A DNA stretch of 64,000 nt, taken from positions 744,001 to 808,000 of the forward strand of contig JADKKE010000032.1 in NCBI GenBank assembly GCA_016720655.1. Direction: 5' to 3'. Below, in pieces: positions 42,316 to 51,288 of this stretch (within the stretch, counting starts at the first letter, position 1; every line of letters starts with the position of its first letter). A program made the translations under genes and the position numbers. Origin of the DNA: Bacteroidota bacterium (lineage in GTDB: Bacteria; Bacteroidota; Bacteroidia; AKYH767-A; 2013-40CM-41-45). The notes beneath the pieces were generated by a model. That model saw nothing but the letters and a program-made list of their open reading frames with translations. It did no database searches and was not told where the DNA came from.

Positions 42316-43692
42316 ATGAATATCACAAAACAACAGGTGGATGATTTGAATGCCGTAGTGAAGATTGAACTTCAACCGGATGATTACCAGGAAAGAGTGA
42401 GTCAGGTGATCCGTCAATATCAGAAAACGGCCAGTGTTCCCGGATTTCGTCCCGGGAAAGTTCCGACCGGTATCATCAAAAAGATGTATGGAAAAGCAGT
42501 CCTAGTGGATGAGCTGAACAAGTTGTTGTCAGAATCCCTCGGAAAGTATATTTATGATAACAAGCTTGAAGTAATCGGCACTCCTTTGCCGAAGAAAAGT
42601 GAAAAGGATCAGGCTTTTGAAGAAGGTAAAGATTTTGAATTTTTATACGAATTGGGAATTGCTCCTCATGTTGAAGTGACTATGCCCAAGAATAAAGTTC
42701 CGTATTATCTCGTGAAGGTAGACGAGAAGATGGTAGAAGATGATGTCGCGGATATTCGTCGTCGTTACGGTAAGTTTTCGAATCCCGAAGTTTCTGATGA
42801 AACGAATATTCTTTATGGTGAATTCAATGAACTGGATTCAGAGGGAATTTTAATTGAAGGAGGACACAAGACTACCACCTCTGTCTCTATTGAAATGGTG
42901 AAGGATGTTCAGGATCGCAAGCAATTGGTAGGATTGAAAAAGGGTGATGTTATTCGTATTAGTCCACGGAAATTGTTCGTTAGCGAAGAAGAATTGACAG
43001 CACTTTTGAAACTTGAAAAAGGTTCTCCTTCACTCGATTCGGATTATCAGTTCACGGTAATGACTGTGAATCAAATTGAAAAAGCAGAATTGAACCAGGA
43101 GCTTTTTGACAAAGTTTACAATGATGGTTCTGTGAAAACGGAAGAAGAATTTTACACAAAAATAAGAGAAGGAATAGCAAGTTATTTTGAAAGAGAAAGT
43201 GATCGTAAACTAAAGAAAGACCTGAAGACAATTTTTCTCGAAGAGTTGACGATTCCTTTGCCGGATTCTTTCCTGAAACGCATGTTAAGAGCCAATCAGG
43301 AAAAGGAAATGGATGAACACACATTCGAGCATGAATATTTTCATGTCGCAGAAGACTTGCGTTGGAATCTCATCCAGGGAAAATTGTCAGCAATGCACTC
43401 TATTGAAGTTACTGAAGATGAAATAAAAGAACTTTCACGTCAGATAATTCGTCAACAATTCGCACAATACGGTTATTACGAAATGGAACCGGATCGTTTG
43501 GAAGATATTGCAACACGATACCTGAATGAAGAAGGGAATTACGACAAACTTGACAGAAGTATTCGTGAGAATAAAGTTTTTGAAATCCTGAAGAAGGAAG
43601 TTAAATTGGACATGATCGAAATGCCGTATGCAGATTTTATCGGCAAGCTCAATGAGAAAACCACTCATGAAGCAGAGCATCATCATGCCTGA
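42316..43692 (+). CDS. tig: Trigger factor
   Basis: Ribosome-bound chaperone meeting nascent chains at the exit tunnel. The 458 residues contain the ribosome-docking signature in SVPGFRPGKVPTGIIKKMYG (about 40-59), a central domain that is only loosely PPIase-like (about 150-250), and a long helical C-terminal chaperone domain with RMLRANQEKEMDEHTFEHEY. The His-rich C terminus (EAEHHHA) is incidental. Located between tRNA-Leu and a second T9SS cargo gene, two genes upstream of clpP-clpX; the tig-clpP-clpX arrangement is ancient, here interrupted by one gene. Confidence 0.94.
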   Translation: MNITKQQVDDLNAVVKIELQPDDYQERVSQVIRQYQKTASVPGFRPGKVPTGIIKKMYGKAVLVDELNKLLSESLGKYIYDNKLEVIGTPLPKKSEKDQAFEEGKDFEFLYELGIAPHVEVTMPKNKVPYYLVKVDEKMVEDDVADIRRRYGKFSNPEVSDETNILYGEFNELDSEGILIEGGHKTTTSVSIEMVKDVQDRKQLVGLKKGDVIRISPRKLFVSEEELTALLKLEKGSPSLDSDYQFTVMTVNQIEKAELNQELFDKVYNDGSVKTEEEFYTKIREGIASYFERESDRKLKKDLKTIFLEELTIPLPDSFLKRMLRANQEKEMDEHTFEHEYFHVAEDLRWNLIQGKLSAMHSIEVTEDEIKELSRQIIRQQFAQYGYYEMEPDRLEDIATRYLNEEGNYDKLDRSIRENKVFEILKKEVKLDMIEMPYADFIGKLNEKTTHEAEHHHA

Positions 43693-43721
43693 CACCTGCC
43701 CTGATCATTAAAATTGAAATA

Positions 43722-43752
43722 AAAAAACCGGTTTTCCCAACCGGTTTTTTTA
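43722..43752 (+). terminator. Rho-independent terminator after tig
   Basis: Twelve-base stem AAAAAACCGGTT/AACCGGTTTTTT with a five-base loop; terminator-like on both strands. Confidence 0.85.
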
Positions 43753-43868
43753 TGCTTCTAAGTTTTTTCACGTCTATGTTAAAGTGCAGATTGAAATGAT
43801 TTTCAATTTGCATTTTCGATTCAATATTCTATCTTGGACATGCATATTTGATTTGAAATTATCAATTA

Positions 43869-44912
43869 ATGAAATTTTACTGTTGGATATTTTTTGCAAT
43901 TCATCTCTGCTTTTCATCAGTGCAGAGTAGTGGACAGGATATTTCCAGGGATGGTTCAGACCCATTTACCCGAATTCCGGGAAACCGATCTCAACCATTG
44001 GCCTATCCTTTCATATCACCCCCACTTGGCTGGTTAGGAGACATTACTTTTGTGGGGCAAGATATCTGGGTGGGTGGAGCGACCGGATTTATTTATAAAA
44101 TATCCTCCCTCACCGGACAGGTTTTGGATTCCATGGATACGCAGTTGAATGTTGCCATCGATGGTATCACCTATGGAAACGGTTCGCTGTGGGTAGCACA
44201 AAGCTGGCTTGGACATACAATTCTTAAAATCGATCCTGTAACCAAGAGCATTCAACAAACATTCACTCATCCTGTTGCATCTCAATTTACTCATGGGATG
44301 TTGTTTTACGATAATAAATTATGGGTGAATATGTTTTGGGCCGGGACAACAGACACAACATATGTTTTGGATACACTTTGTCAGGTGATTCGAAAATATC
44401 CGAATCATGCTTTTTACAGTCATGGGATTGCGAATGACGGTCATAATTTCTGGATCACCGTAAATGGACAACCGCCGAATAACAGTGAGTACTTGTTTAA
44501 ATATGATTTGAATTTTAACCTGCTTGATTCCTTACCTCTACCCGGTGGACAGTATCCGAACGGACTGGCTTATGATGGAAGATGTTTGTGGTTGGCAAAT
44601 GCTGATTCCGTGAACATTTATAAAATGTGTGAGATGCCTGTGTTTGAGAAAGAATCGCTTGAGGTGGAAGAAGTATTCACACTTTTCCCAAACCCGACAC
44701 ACGGTGAACTGAACTTTCATTTTAATGAGCCACAATGCATCAGGCGTATTGAATTGTATACTGCTGAAGGAAACTTGATAGCCTTTCAGGATCTCAGGAT
44801 ATCGGAGAATTTTACATTGCCAATTTGCAAGTATAATTATTCAATGGTTTTGGTTCGCATCCTAATGAATGACAATAGTTTTAGAATGCGCAAAGTTGTA
44901 CTGTCTCGTTAA
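43869..44912 (+). CDS. Secreted beta-propeller protein with T9SS sorting domain
   Basis: The 347-residue product has a signal peptide (about 1-23), then WD/NHL-like propeller blades of about 45 residues, each with a W or I-W-V motif: ITFVGQDIWVGGATGFIYKI, ITYGNGSLWVAQSWLGHTIL, MLFYDNKLWVNMFWAG, IANDGHNFWITVNGQ and LAYDGRCLWLANADSVNIY. The C-terminal ~80 residues, from VFTLFPNPTHGELNFHF, are a type A T9SS sorting domain. It resembles streptogramin-lyase/glutaminyl-cyclase-like propellers but I see no catalytic residues. It sits between tig and clpP with no evident link to proteolysis. Confidence 0.82.
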   Translation: MKFYCWIFFAIHLCFSSVQSSGQDISRDGSDPFTRIPGNRSQPLAYPFISPPLGWLGDITFVGQDIWVGGATGFIYKISSLTGQVLDSMDTQLNVAIDGITYGNGSLWVAQSWLGHTILKIDPVTKSIQQTFTHPVASQFTHGMLFYDNKLWVNMFWAGTTDTTYVLDTLCQVIRKYPNHAFYSHGIANDGHNFWITVNGQPPNNSEYLFKYDLNFNLLDSLPLPGGQYPNGLAYDGRCLWLANADSVNIYKMCEMPVFEKESLEVEEVFTLFPNPTHGELNFHFNEPQCIRRIELYTAEGNLIAFQDLRISENFTLPICKYNYSMVLVRILMNDNSFRMRKVVLSR

Positions 44913-45138
44913 TTTTCTCGTTACAAATCCGAATCAGCCTGGGGTTGGCAGTGCAAGTTGGTTACTGAGATGAATGACAATCATCAAAGCAATCCTTTTT
45001 GTTAAACGTTGTTGAAAACTATTTTAACGCAGGGGAGGTCATTACCTGTAGGGAAGTAATTTTGATATGCTGAAAATATTTTTCAGTGAAGCACGTCCCA
45101 TTGATTAGTAACATACCTCATAAACGTTAAGGAGAACT

Positions 45139-45816
45139 ATGAATTATTCAGATGAATTTAGAAAGTATGCTGTGAAGCATCGTGGTATCAGTAGCTTATC
45201 TGTCGACTCGTTTGTCTCGGCTGTCAGAGCAGATTACATATCACCAACGATTATTGAAGAGCGACAGCTCAATATCGCGACAATGGATGTTTTTTCCCGT
45301 CTCATGATGGACAGGATTATCTTCCTTGGCGTTGGAATTAATGATTATGTATCCAATATCATCCAGGCTCAGCTCTTGTTTTTGGAATCTGTGGACGCAA
45401 AGAAGGACATACAAATTTACATGAACAGCCCGGGTGGTTCGGTGTATGCAGGTTTGGGAATTTATGATACAATGCAATTTGTTCAACCATCAATTGCAAC
45501 TATTTGCACCGGTATGGCAGCGTCTATGGCGGCTGTGCTGATGTGTGCTGGTACGAAAGGCAAGCGTGCGGCATTGAAACATGCACGGATTATGATCCAC
45601 CAACCGATGGGTGGTGCAGAAGGTCAGGCCTCCGATATTGAAATCACTGCACGGGAAATCCAGAAGCTGAAAAAGGAATTGTATGAAATCATTGCGACAC
45701 ATTCCGGTCAGGAATATGACAAGGTGTGGAAAGATTCAGATCGTGATTATTGGATGACAGCAGAGGAATCCAAAGAATATGGGATGATCGATGAGATTCT
45801 TACCCGGAAAAAGTAA
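45139..45816 (+). CDS. clpP: ATP-dependent Clp protease proteolytic subunit
   Basis: Serine peptidase forming the 14-mer chamber of ClpXP. The 225 residues carry the full triad: Ser 129 in TGMAASMAA, His 154 in MIHQPMGG and Asp 203 in DRDYWMTAEE; MNSPGGSVYAGLGIYDTMQF forms the oxyanion region. The N terminus (about 30 residues longer than E. coli mature ClpP) is a probable propeptide. AAGGAGAAC just before the ATG is a good ribosome-binding site. clpX follows after a 117-base gap containing a long hairpin. Confidence 0.97.
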   Translation: MNYSDEFRKYAVKHRGISSLSVDSFVSAVRADYISPTIIEERQLNIATMDVFSRLMMDRIIFLGVGINDYVSNIIQAQLLFLESVDAKKDIQIYMNSPGGSVYAGLGIYDTMQFVQPSIATICTGMAASMAAVLMCAGTKGKRAALKHARIMIHQPMGGAEGQASDIEITAREIQKLKKELYEIIATHSGQEYDKVWKDSDRDYWMTAEESKEYGMIDEILTRKK

Positions 45817-45845
45817 AGCAATTATTTTATTGGATTTTTGATTGA

Positions 45846-45906
45846 AAACGCAAGCTTTAGGACTAAATAGTTTACCACATTGAACTATTTTCTTTAGCTT
45901 GCGTTT
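45846..45906 (+). other. Long bipartite hairpin between clpP and clpX
   Basis: Outer arms AAACGCAAGCT (45846-45856) and AGCTTGCGTTT (45896-45906) are perfectly complementary; inside, AAATAGTT (45865-45872) pairs with AACTATTT (45883-45890). A short AAATTTTTTAAG follows. It could terminate part of the clpP transcripts or act as a processing site that protects clpP mRNA. Confidence 0.7.
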
Positions 45907-45933
45907 AAATTTTTTAAGCATTCGCTGTTTTTT

Positions 45934-47175
45934 ATGAAAAATCAGAAAGAAATCAAGTGTTCCTTTTGCGGGCGTGATAAAAGTGAGACCTATGTATTAA
46001 TCGCAGGCATCACCGGTCATATTTGCGATCAGTGCATTCAGCAGGCACAAAACATTCTCAATGATGAGATGAACAGCAAGTTGAAGAACACGATCAACGG
46101 ACATCTGACTTTACTCAAGCCAACAGAGATTAAAAAATTCCTGGATCAATATGTTATCGGACAGGATGAGGCAAAAAAAGTTCTAGCTGTCGCAGTGTAC
46201 AATCACTACAAGAGGATATCGGCAAAGATCAAAAAGCAGGATGAAGTAGAGATTGAGAAATCAAATATAATTCTCGTTGGTGAAACAGGCACCGGTAAAA
46301 CTTTGCTTGCAAGAACAATTGCAAAAATGTTAAACGTGCCATTTTGCATAGCAGATGCAACTGTACTTACGGAAGCAGGGTATGTTGGGGAAGACGTGGA
46401 GAGCATACTCACAAGGTTGTTGCAATCGGCAGATTATGATGTGGCATCTGCAGAACGTGGTATAGTATATGTTGACGAAATTGATAAAATTGCCAGGAAG
46501 AGTGATAACCCGTCGATCACACGGGATGTGAGCGGAGAAGGTGTTCAACAGGCATTATTAAAATTGCTGGAAGGATCAATGGTAAATGTACCGCCTCAGG
46601 GTGGACGTAAGCATCCGGAACAGAAGATGATTACGATGGATACCCAAAACATTCTCTTCATTTGCGGAGGAGCCTTTGATGGTATCGACAAAAAAATTGC
46701 AAAGAGACTTCAGGCAAATGCTATTGGTTTTAAAGCAGGAAAAGATAACGACCAGATAGATAAAGCCAATTACCTGCAATATATTTCCCCTGTAGATTTG
46801 AAAGCACTTGGAATTATTCCTGAATTGATTGGGCGATTACCGATACTTACACATTTGGATCCGCTGGATAAGGCAACACTTCGGGCAATTTTAACAGAGC
46901 CTAAGAATGCTTTGATGAAACAATATGATAAATTGTTCCAATTAGAAGGAATTACCTTGAATATTGATAAAACAGTGCTTGATTTTATTGTGGATAAAGC
47001 GTTTGAGTTTAAACTCGGGGCCCGTGGACTTAGGTCAATTTGTGAGGCGATCCTGTTGGATGCCATGTTTGAATTACCCACAGGCAAACAAGGAATCAAG
47101 GATTTTCACGTGAATTTAAGTTATGCAAAAGAGAAATTTGCGAAATCCAATGTGAATAAGCTCAAAGTAGCCTGA
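45934..47175 (+). CDS. clpX: ATP-dependent Clp protease ATP-binding subunit ClpX
   Basis: AAA+ unfoldase that recognises substrates and feeds ClpP. The 413 residues start with the zinc-binding domain (CSFCGRDKSE and HICDQCI, four Cys), then Walker A GETGTGKT, the GYVGEDVES pore-1 loop, Walker B in IVYVDEIDKIARK, the IGF loop that docks ClpP (ANAIGFKAGK) and sensor 2 in KLGARGLRSICE. Complete and typical. Partner clpP is directly upstream; a strong terminator follows. Confidence 0.97.
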   Translation: MKNQKEIKCSFCGRDKSETYVLIAGITGHICDQCIQQAQNILNDEMNSKLKNTINGHLTLLKPTEIKKFLDQYVIGQDEAKKVLAVAVYNHYKRISAKIKKQDEVEIEKSNIILVGETGTGKTLLARTIAKMLNVPFCIADATVLTEAGYVGEDVESILTRLLQSADYDVASAERGIVYVDEIDKIARKSDNPSITRDVSGEGVQQALLKLLEGSMVNVPPQGGRKHPEQKMITMDTQNILFICGGAFDGIDKKIAKRLQANAIGFKAGKDNDQIDKANYLQYISPVDLKALGIIPELIGRLPILTHLDPLDKATLRAILTEPKNALMKQYDKLFQLEGITLNIDKTVLDFIVDKAFEFKLGARGLRSICEAILLDAMFELPTGKQGIKDFHVNLSYAKEKFAKSNVNKLKVA

Positions 47176-47195
47176 TTTATAAATTAAAAAATTTT

Positions 47196-47226
47196 AAGCT
47201 GCCATTTTCTATGGCAGCTTTTTTTT
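47196..47226 (+). terminator. Rho-independent terminator after clpX
   Basis: Ten-base stem AAGCTGCCAT/ATGGCAGCTT with a five-base loop and eight T. Confidence 0.92.
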
Positions 47227-47473
47227 ATGGAGGGAGGCCAAAAGCATCACGAGTTTTTAATTTCATGTTTTAAATTGAAGCCTGGGTTTGGACCGGTTTT
47301 TTAGAATAAAACTCAAAAGTTTTTCATTCTTTGTTTTTTCAATAAAAACGAAGAATTATACTCATCAGCTACTTTTAACGAATTTTTAATAATCATTTGT
47401 CTGTCGATTTAAGCCCAGTCGAGCTTAGATTCAGATATTCAGGGCATTTGTTGAAAATATTTTATCAACAGGA
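47227..47473. other. Intergenic region upstream of the str promoter with two dyads
   Basis: No gene is supported here. Two inverted repeats stand out: TAAGC/GCTTA (47410-47427) and TGTTGA/TCAACA (47449-47470, ten-base A/T spacer), the second ending four bases before the -33 element of the ribosomal promoter. They are possible regulator-binding or upstream activating sites. Confidence 0.4.
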
Positions 47474-47504
47474 TTTGGTAAATAAAAAAGATCGTGTACC
47501 TTTG
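47474..47504 (+). promoter_or_regulatory. Promoter of the str/S10/spc ribosomal operon
   Basis: TTTG at 47474-47477, 19-base spacer, TACCTTTG at 47497-47504: exact matches to the Bacteroidota -33/-7 elements. The leader to the rpsL ATG is about 60 bases. It is the only strong promoter I see before the ribosomal genes that follow. Confidence 0.7.
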
Positions 47505-47570
47505 CGTTCCCTAAAAATAGGGTAAAAACGCATAATTACCTGAATCTTAACCCGAAAGAATCGATTTAGA

Positions 47571-47964
47571 ATGCCTACAATACAACAGTTAGTTCGCAAG
47601 GGACGTGAAAAATTGATTGACAAGAGCAAATCACCGGCTCTTGCTTCTTGTCCTCAGCGCCGTGGTGTTTGCACTCGTGTTTACGACAACCCCGAAAAAG
47701 CCGAATTCGGCGATGCGTAAGGTTGCCCGTGTTCGTTTGACCAACAAATTTGAGGTAACAGCATATATTCCGGGTGAGGGTCACAACCTCCAGGAACACT
47801 CGATCGTGATGATTCGCGGTGGACGGGTAAAAGATCTTCCGGGAGTACGTTACCACATCATTCGTGGAACACTGGATACAGCAGGCGTTGAAGGTCGCAA
47901 ACAACAAAGAAGTAAATACGGCACTAAGCGTCCGAAAGCCGGAGCTCCAGCTGCTAAGAAATAA
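47571..47964 (+). pseudogene. rpsL: 30S ribosomal protein S12, frame broken by a small deletion (probable sequence error)
   Basis: S12 shapes the decoding centre. From the ATG at 47571 the frame reads MPTIQQLVRKGREKL through CPQRRGVCTRV and then goes off; the conserved TTTPKKPNSAMRKVARVR and GEGHNLQEHS, RGGRVKDLPGVRYH and SKYGTKRPKA follow in another frame to the stop at 47964. The universal sequence VYTTTP at the junction (47679-47685) would be restored by two extra bases (AC). The span is 394 bases, two short of 132 codons. Since S12 is essential and everything else is conserved, the gene is almost certainly intact in the cell. First gene of the str operon. Confidence 0.93.
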
Positions 47965-48007
47965 TTGAATTAAGAACGATTTATCTACTCAACAGGACTG
48001 ATATACA

Positions 48008-48475
48008 ATGCGTAAGTCGAAACCCAAGAAAAGAATTCTCCTTCCGGATCCAAAATTCAACGATACACTGGTTACTCGTTTCGTGAATAACCTGATGTAT
48101 GGTGGAAATAAAAGTACTGCTTATGGCATTTTCTATGATGCTGTAACACGTGTCGAAGAGAAGACCAAAGAAAACGGTCTGGATATGTGGAAAAAAGCAA
48201 TGACCAACGTAATGCCTACTGTTGAAGTAAAGAGTCGTCGTGTTGGTGGTGCAACTTTCCAGATTCCAAGTGAAATTCGTCCGGATCGCAGAATTGCATT
48301 GACAATAAAGTGGTTGATTTCTTACTCACGCAGCCGTAACGAGAAATCGATGGCGGAGCGTCTTGCAGGAGAAATTATTGCAGCTTCAAAAGGTGAAGGT
48401 GCAGCAGTGAAAAAGAAAGAAGACACGCACCGTATGGCGGAAGCAAACAAAGCGTTCTCTCACTTTAAAGCATAA
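48008..48475 (+). CDS. rpsG: 30S ribosomal protein S7
   Basis: Primary 16S rRNA-binding protein of the 30S head. The 155 residues begin MRKSKPKKRILLPDPKFND and include the conserved NLMYGGNKSTAYGIFYDAV and EIRPDRRIALTIKWLI. Normal length. It lies 43 bases after rpsL; the 256-base gap to fusA is long for this operon. Confidence 0.97.
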   Translation: MRKSKPKKRILLPDPKFNDTLVTRFVNNLMYGGNKSTAYGIFYDAVTRVEEKTKENGLDMWKKAMTNVMPTVEVKSRRVGGATFQIPSEIRPDRRIALTIKWLISYSRSRNEKSMAERLAGEIIAASKGEGAAVKKKEDTHRMAEANKAFSHFKA

Positions 48476-48731
48476 GGAGTACCGGGCCGGGCTTGTTTAA
48501 GAGGCCGGGTTCAAAAAAATGAATTCACGACGAGCAATCGTCACATCATAATAAGTAGTTCTTTCTTTTCAGGATAACCACTGACTTGCCGCAGCAAAAC
48601 GAGCAAGGGAAACTACAGGATAACTGAGTCGGACGCAGGAGTACTTGCGGAAATGTAAATACCGATTCAAAGTGTCCCGTTATCGCGAAAAAAGAAATAA
48701 CTATCGTTATGATTAACGGATAAATAATCAG
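48476..48731 (+). other. Long rpsG-fusA intercistronic region
   Basis: 256 bases without a reading frame. Local inverted repeats include CTTGC/GCAAG (around 48594-48616) and CGCA/TGCG arms around 48635-48650, so the RNA is likely structured. No known riboswitch is recognised and no -7 element of good quality is seen. A leader for feedback by S7 or for separate control of EF-G is possible but unproven. Confidence 0.35.
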
Positions 48732-50861
48732 ATGAGCAAAGAACTATCATATACTCGCAACATCGGTATTTCTGCACACATTGATGCAGGAAAAACGACC
48801 ACCACCGAGCGTATTCTTTACTACACAGGTAAAGTTCACAAAATCGGTGAGGTGCACGAAGGCGCTGCAACGATGGACTGGATGGTCCAGGAGCAGGAGC
48901 GTGGAATTACCATTACTTCAGCAGCTACAACAACTTATTGGGATTACCTTAACGAGCAGTACAAGATTAACATCATTGATACTCCGGGACACGTTGACTT
49001 CACTGTTGAAGTTGAGCGTTCTCTCCGTGTACTTGACGGTGCCGTTGCACTTTTCTGTGCAGTAGGCGGTGTTGAGCCACAGTCTGAAACCGTTTGGCGT
49101 CAGATGAATAAATACCACGTACCGCGTATAGGTTTCGTGAATAAAATGGACCGTGCCGGTGCTAACTTTTTAAATGTAGTACAGCAGGTTAAAGAACGTC
49201 TTCATGGCAATCCAGTTCCTCTTCAACTTCCAATCGGATCTGAAGATATGTTCAAGGGTGTTGTGGATTTGATTTCAAACAAAGCCATCATCTGGCATGA
49301 TGAAACGAAAGGTGCAACTTTTGATGAAGTTCCTATTCCTATCGACATGCAAGCTGACGTGAATCACTGGCGTGCAAACCTGGTGGAAGCGGTAGCTGAA
49401 TTTGAAGATCATTTGATGGAGAAGTTTTTTGAAAACCCGAATTCAATCACAGAGGATGAATTGCGTGCAGCGATCCGTAAGGCTACGATTGCAATGAAAA
49501 TTACTCCATTGATGTGTGGTTCTGCATTCAAAAACAAAGGTGTTCAGGCGATGCTTGACGGAGTGATTCAATATCTCCCGGCTCCAAGTGATGTTGCCGC
49601 TGTTAAAGGAATCAACCCTGAAACAGATGTTGAAGAAGAACGCAGACCTGATCCAAAAGATAAATTTTCTGCTCTTGCATTTAAGATCATGACTGATCCA
49701 TTTGTGGGTCGTCTGGCTTTCTTCCGTGTTTATTCTGGTCGTCTTGATGCAGGATCTTATGTGTTGAACTCCCGTTCAAATAAGAATGAGCGTATCTCTC
49801 GTATCATCCGTATGCATGCAAACAAACAATCTCCGATCGATTTTATCGAAGCCGGTGATATTGGTGCTGCTGTTGGTTTTAAAGAAATCAAAACAGGTGA
49901 TACACTTTGTGATCCGAATCATCCTATTGTTCTTGAGTCGATGAGTTTCCCTGTACCGGTTATCGGGCTTGCAGTTGAACCGAAAACTCAGGCGGATATG
50001 GACAAGATGGGAATGGCTCTTGCCAAACTTGCAGAAGAGGATCCTACTTTCCGTGTACACACAGATGAAGAAACAGGTCAGACCGTAATTTCAGGAATGG
50101 GTGAATTGCACCTTGAAATTATCGTGGATCGTTTGAAACGTGAATTTAAAGTTGAATGTAACCAGGGTGCTCCTCAGGTTAACTATAAAGAAGCTCTTAC
50201 TGCACACACAAATCACCGTGAAGTGTACAAGAAACAAACCGGTGGTCGTGGTAAATTTGCGGACATTCAGTTTGAAATATCTCCTGCCGACAAAGAATGG
50301 TTGGAAAAAGGACATACTGGTCTTCAGTTTGTGAATGAAATTACCGGTGGTAACATCCCTCGTGAATTTGTTCCTTCTGTTCAAAAAGGTTTTGATCAGG
50401 CGATGAACAATGGACCTTTGGCCGGCTACCATGTTGACAGCATGAAGGTGCGTCTGTTTGACGGATCGTACCACAGTGTTGACTCGGATGCATTGTCTTT
50501 TGAAATCTGTGCGAAGATTGGTTTCCGTGAAGCGGCAAACAAAGCAAAGCCGGTATTGATGGAGCCGATCATGAAAGTTGAAGTTGTAACACCGGATTTA
50601 TACATGGGAGATGTGATGGGCGATCTTAACAAACGTCGTGGTCAGCTCGAAGGTATGGACACACGTGCGGGTGCACAGGTGATCAAAGCAAGAGTTCCAC
50701 TGTCAGAAATGTTTGGCTATGTGACTTCACTGCGTACCATCACTTCCGGTCGTGCCTCTTCTACAATGGAATTCTCTCATTACTCAGAGTGTCCGAAGAG
50801 TCTTTCTGAAGAAGTGATTGCAAAAGCAAAAGGCAAAGCAAAAGCAGAAAAAGTAGGTTAA
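48732..50861 (+). CDS. fusA: Elongation factor G
   Basis: Translocation GTPase. The 709 residues contain G1 AHIDAGKTTTTER, the switch region GITITSAATT, G3 DTPGHVDF, G4 NKMDRAGA, and domains II-V with MGELHLEIIVDRLKREF and the C-terminal GYVTSLRTITSGRASSTMEF. Full-length, single canonical EF-G of the str operon, between rpsG and rpsJ. Confidence 0.98.
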   Translation: MSKELSYTRNIGISAHIDAGKTTTTERILYYTGKVHKIGEVHEGAATMDWMVQEQERGITITSAATTTYWDYLNEQYKINIIDTPGHVDFTVEVERSLRVLDGAVALFCAVGGVEPQSETVWRQMNKYHVPRIGFVNKMDRAGANFLNVVQQVKERLHGNPVPLQLPIGSEDMFKGVVDLISNKAIIWHDETKGATFDEVPIPIDMQADVNHWRANLVEAVAEFEDHLMEKFFENPNSITEDELRAAIRKATIAMKITPLMCGSAFKNKGVQAMLDGVIQYLPAPSDVAAVKGINPETDVEEERRPDPKDKFSALAFKIMTDPFVGRLAFFRVYSGRLDAGSYVLNSRSNKNERISRIIRMHANKQSPIDFIEAGDIGAAVGFKEIKTGDTLCDPNHPIVLESMSFPVPVIGLAVEPKTQADMDKMGMALAKLAEEDPTFRVHTDEETGQTVISGMGELHLEIIVDRLKREFKVECNQGAPQVNYKEALTAHTNHREVYKKQTGGRGKFADIQFEISPADKEWLEKGHTGLQFVNEITGGNIPREFVPSVQKGFDQAMNNGPLAGYHVDSMKVRLFDGSYHSVDSDALSFEICAKIGFREAANKAKPVLMEPIMKVEVVTPDLYMGDVMGDLNKRRGQLEGMDTRAGAQVIKARVPLSEMFGYVTSLRTITSGRASSTMEFSHYSECPKSLSEEVIAKAKGKAKAEKVG

Positions 50862-50904
50862 TAGAAATTAAAGAGTACACAATTTATATAAACGTTCTTT
50901 CATC

Positions 50905-51213
50905 ATGTCTCAGCGAATCCGCATCAAATTGAAATCCTACGATCACAATCTGGTTGATAAATCAGCCGAGAAGATCGTAAAAACTGTGAAGATCACAGGA
51001 GCAGTTGTGAATGGACCCATTCCATTGCCAACTGACAAGAAGATCTTTACTGTTCTGCGTTCACCACACGTGAACAAGAAAGCCCGTGAGCAGTTCCAGT
51101 TGTGCTCTTACAAGCGCCTTCTGGACATCTACAATTCTTCAGCGAAGACGGTGGATGCGCTTATGAAGCTTGAATTGCCGAGTGGTGTGGAAGTTGAAAT
51201 TAAAGCGAGTTAA
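50905..51213 (+). CDS. rpsJ: 30S ribosomal protein S10
   Basis: Tertiary 30S head protein (also NusE, partner of NusB/NusG in antitermination). The 102 residues start MSQRIRIKLKSYDHNLVDKS and end with a VEVEIKAS strand; FTVLRSPHVNKKAREQFQ is the exposed loop. Only 43 bases separate it from fusA, so str and S10 operons are fused here. Confidence 0.98.
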   Translation: MSQRIRIKLKSYDHNLVDKSAEKIVKTVKITGAVVNGPIPLPTDKKIFTVLRSPHVNKKAREQFQLCSYKRLLDIYNSSAKTVDALMKLELPSGVEVEIKAS

Positions 51214-51288
51214 TAAACCGAAAATAGAATTTATCATGGTGAATGTTTGAAATAATTTTCAAACCGCTGACCAAAAAACGAACAAACA

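Noticed and set aside
48560..48720. Possible tRNA-like or riboswitch fold upstream of fusA
   Set aside because: No T-loop GTTCRA motif, no acceptor pairing and no match to a riboswitch core I know.
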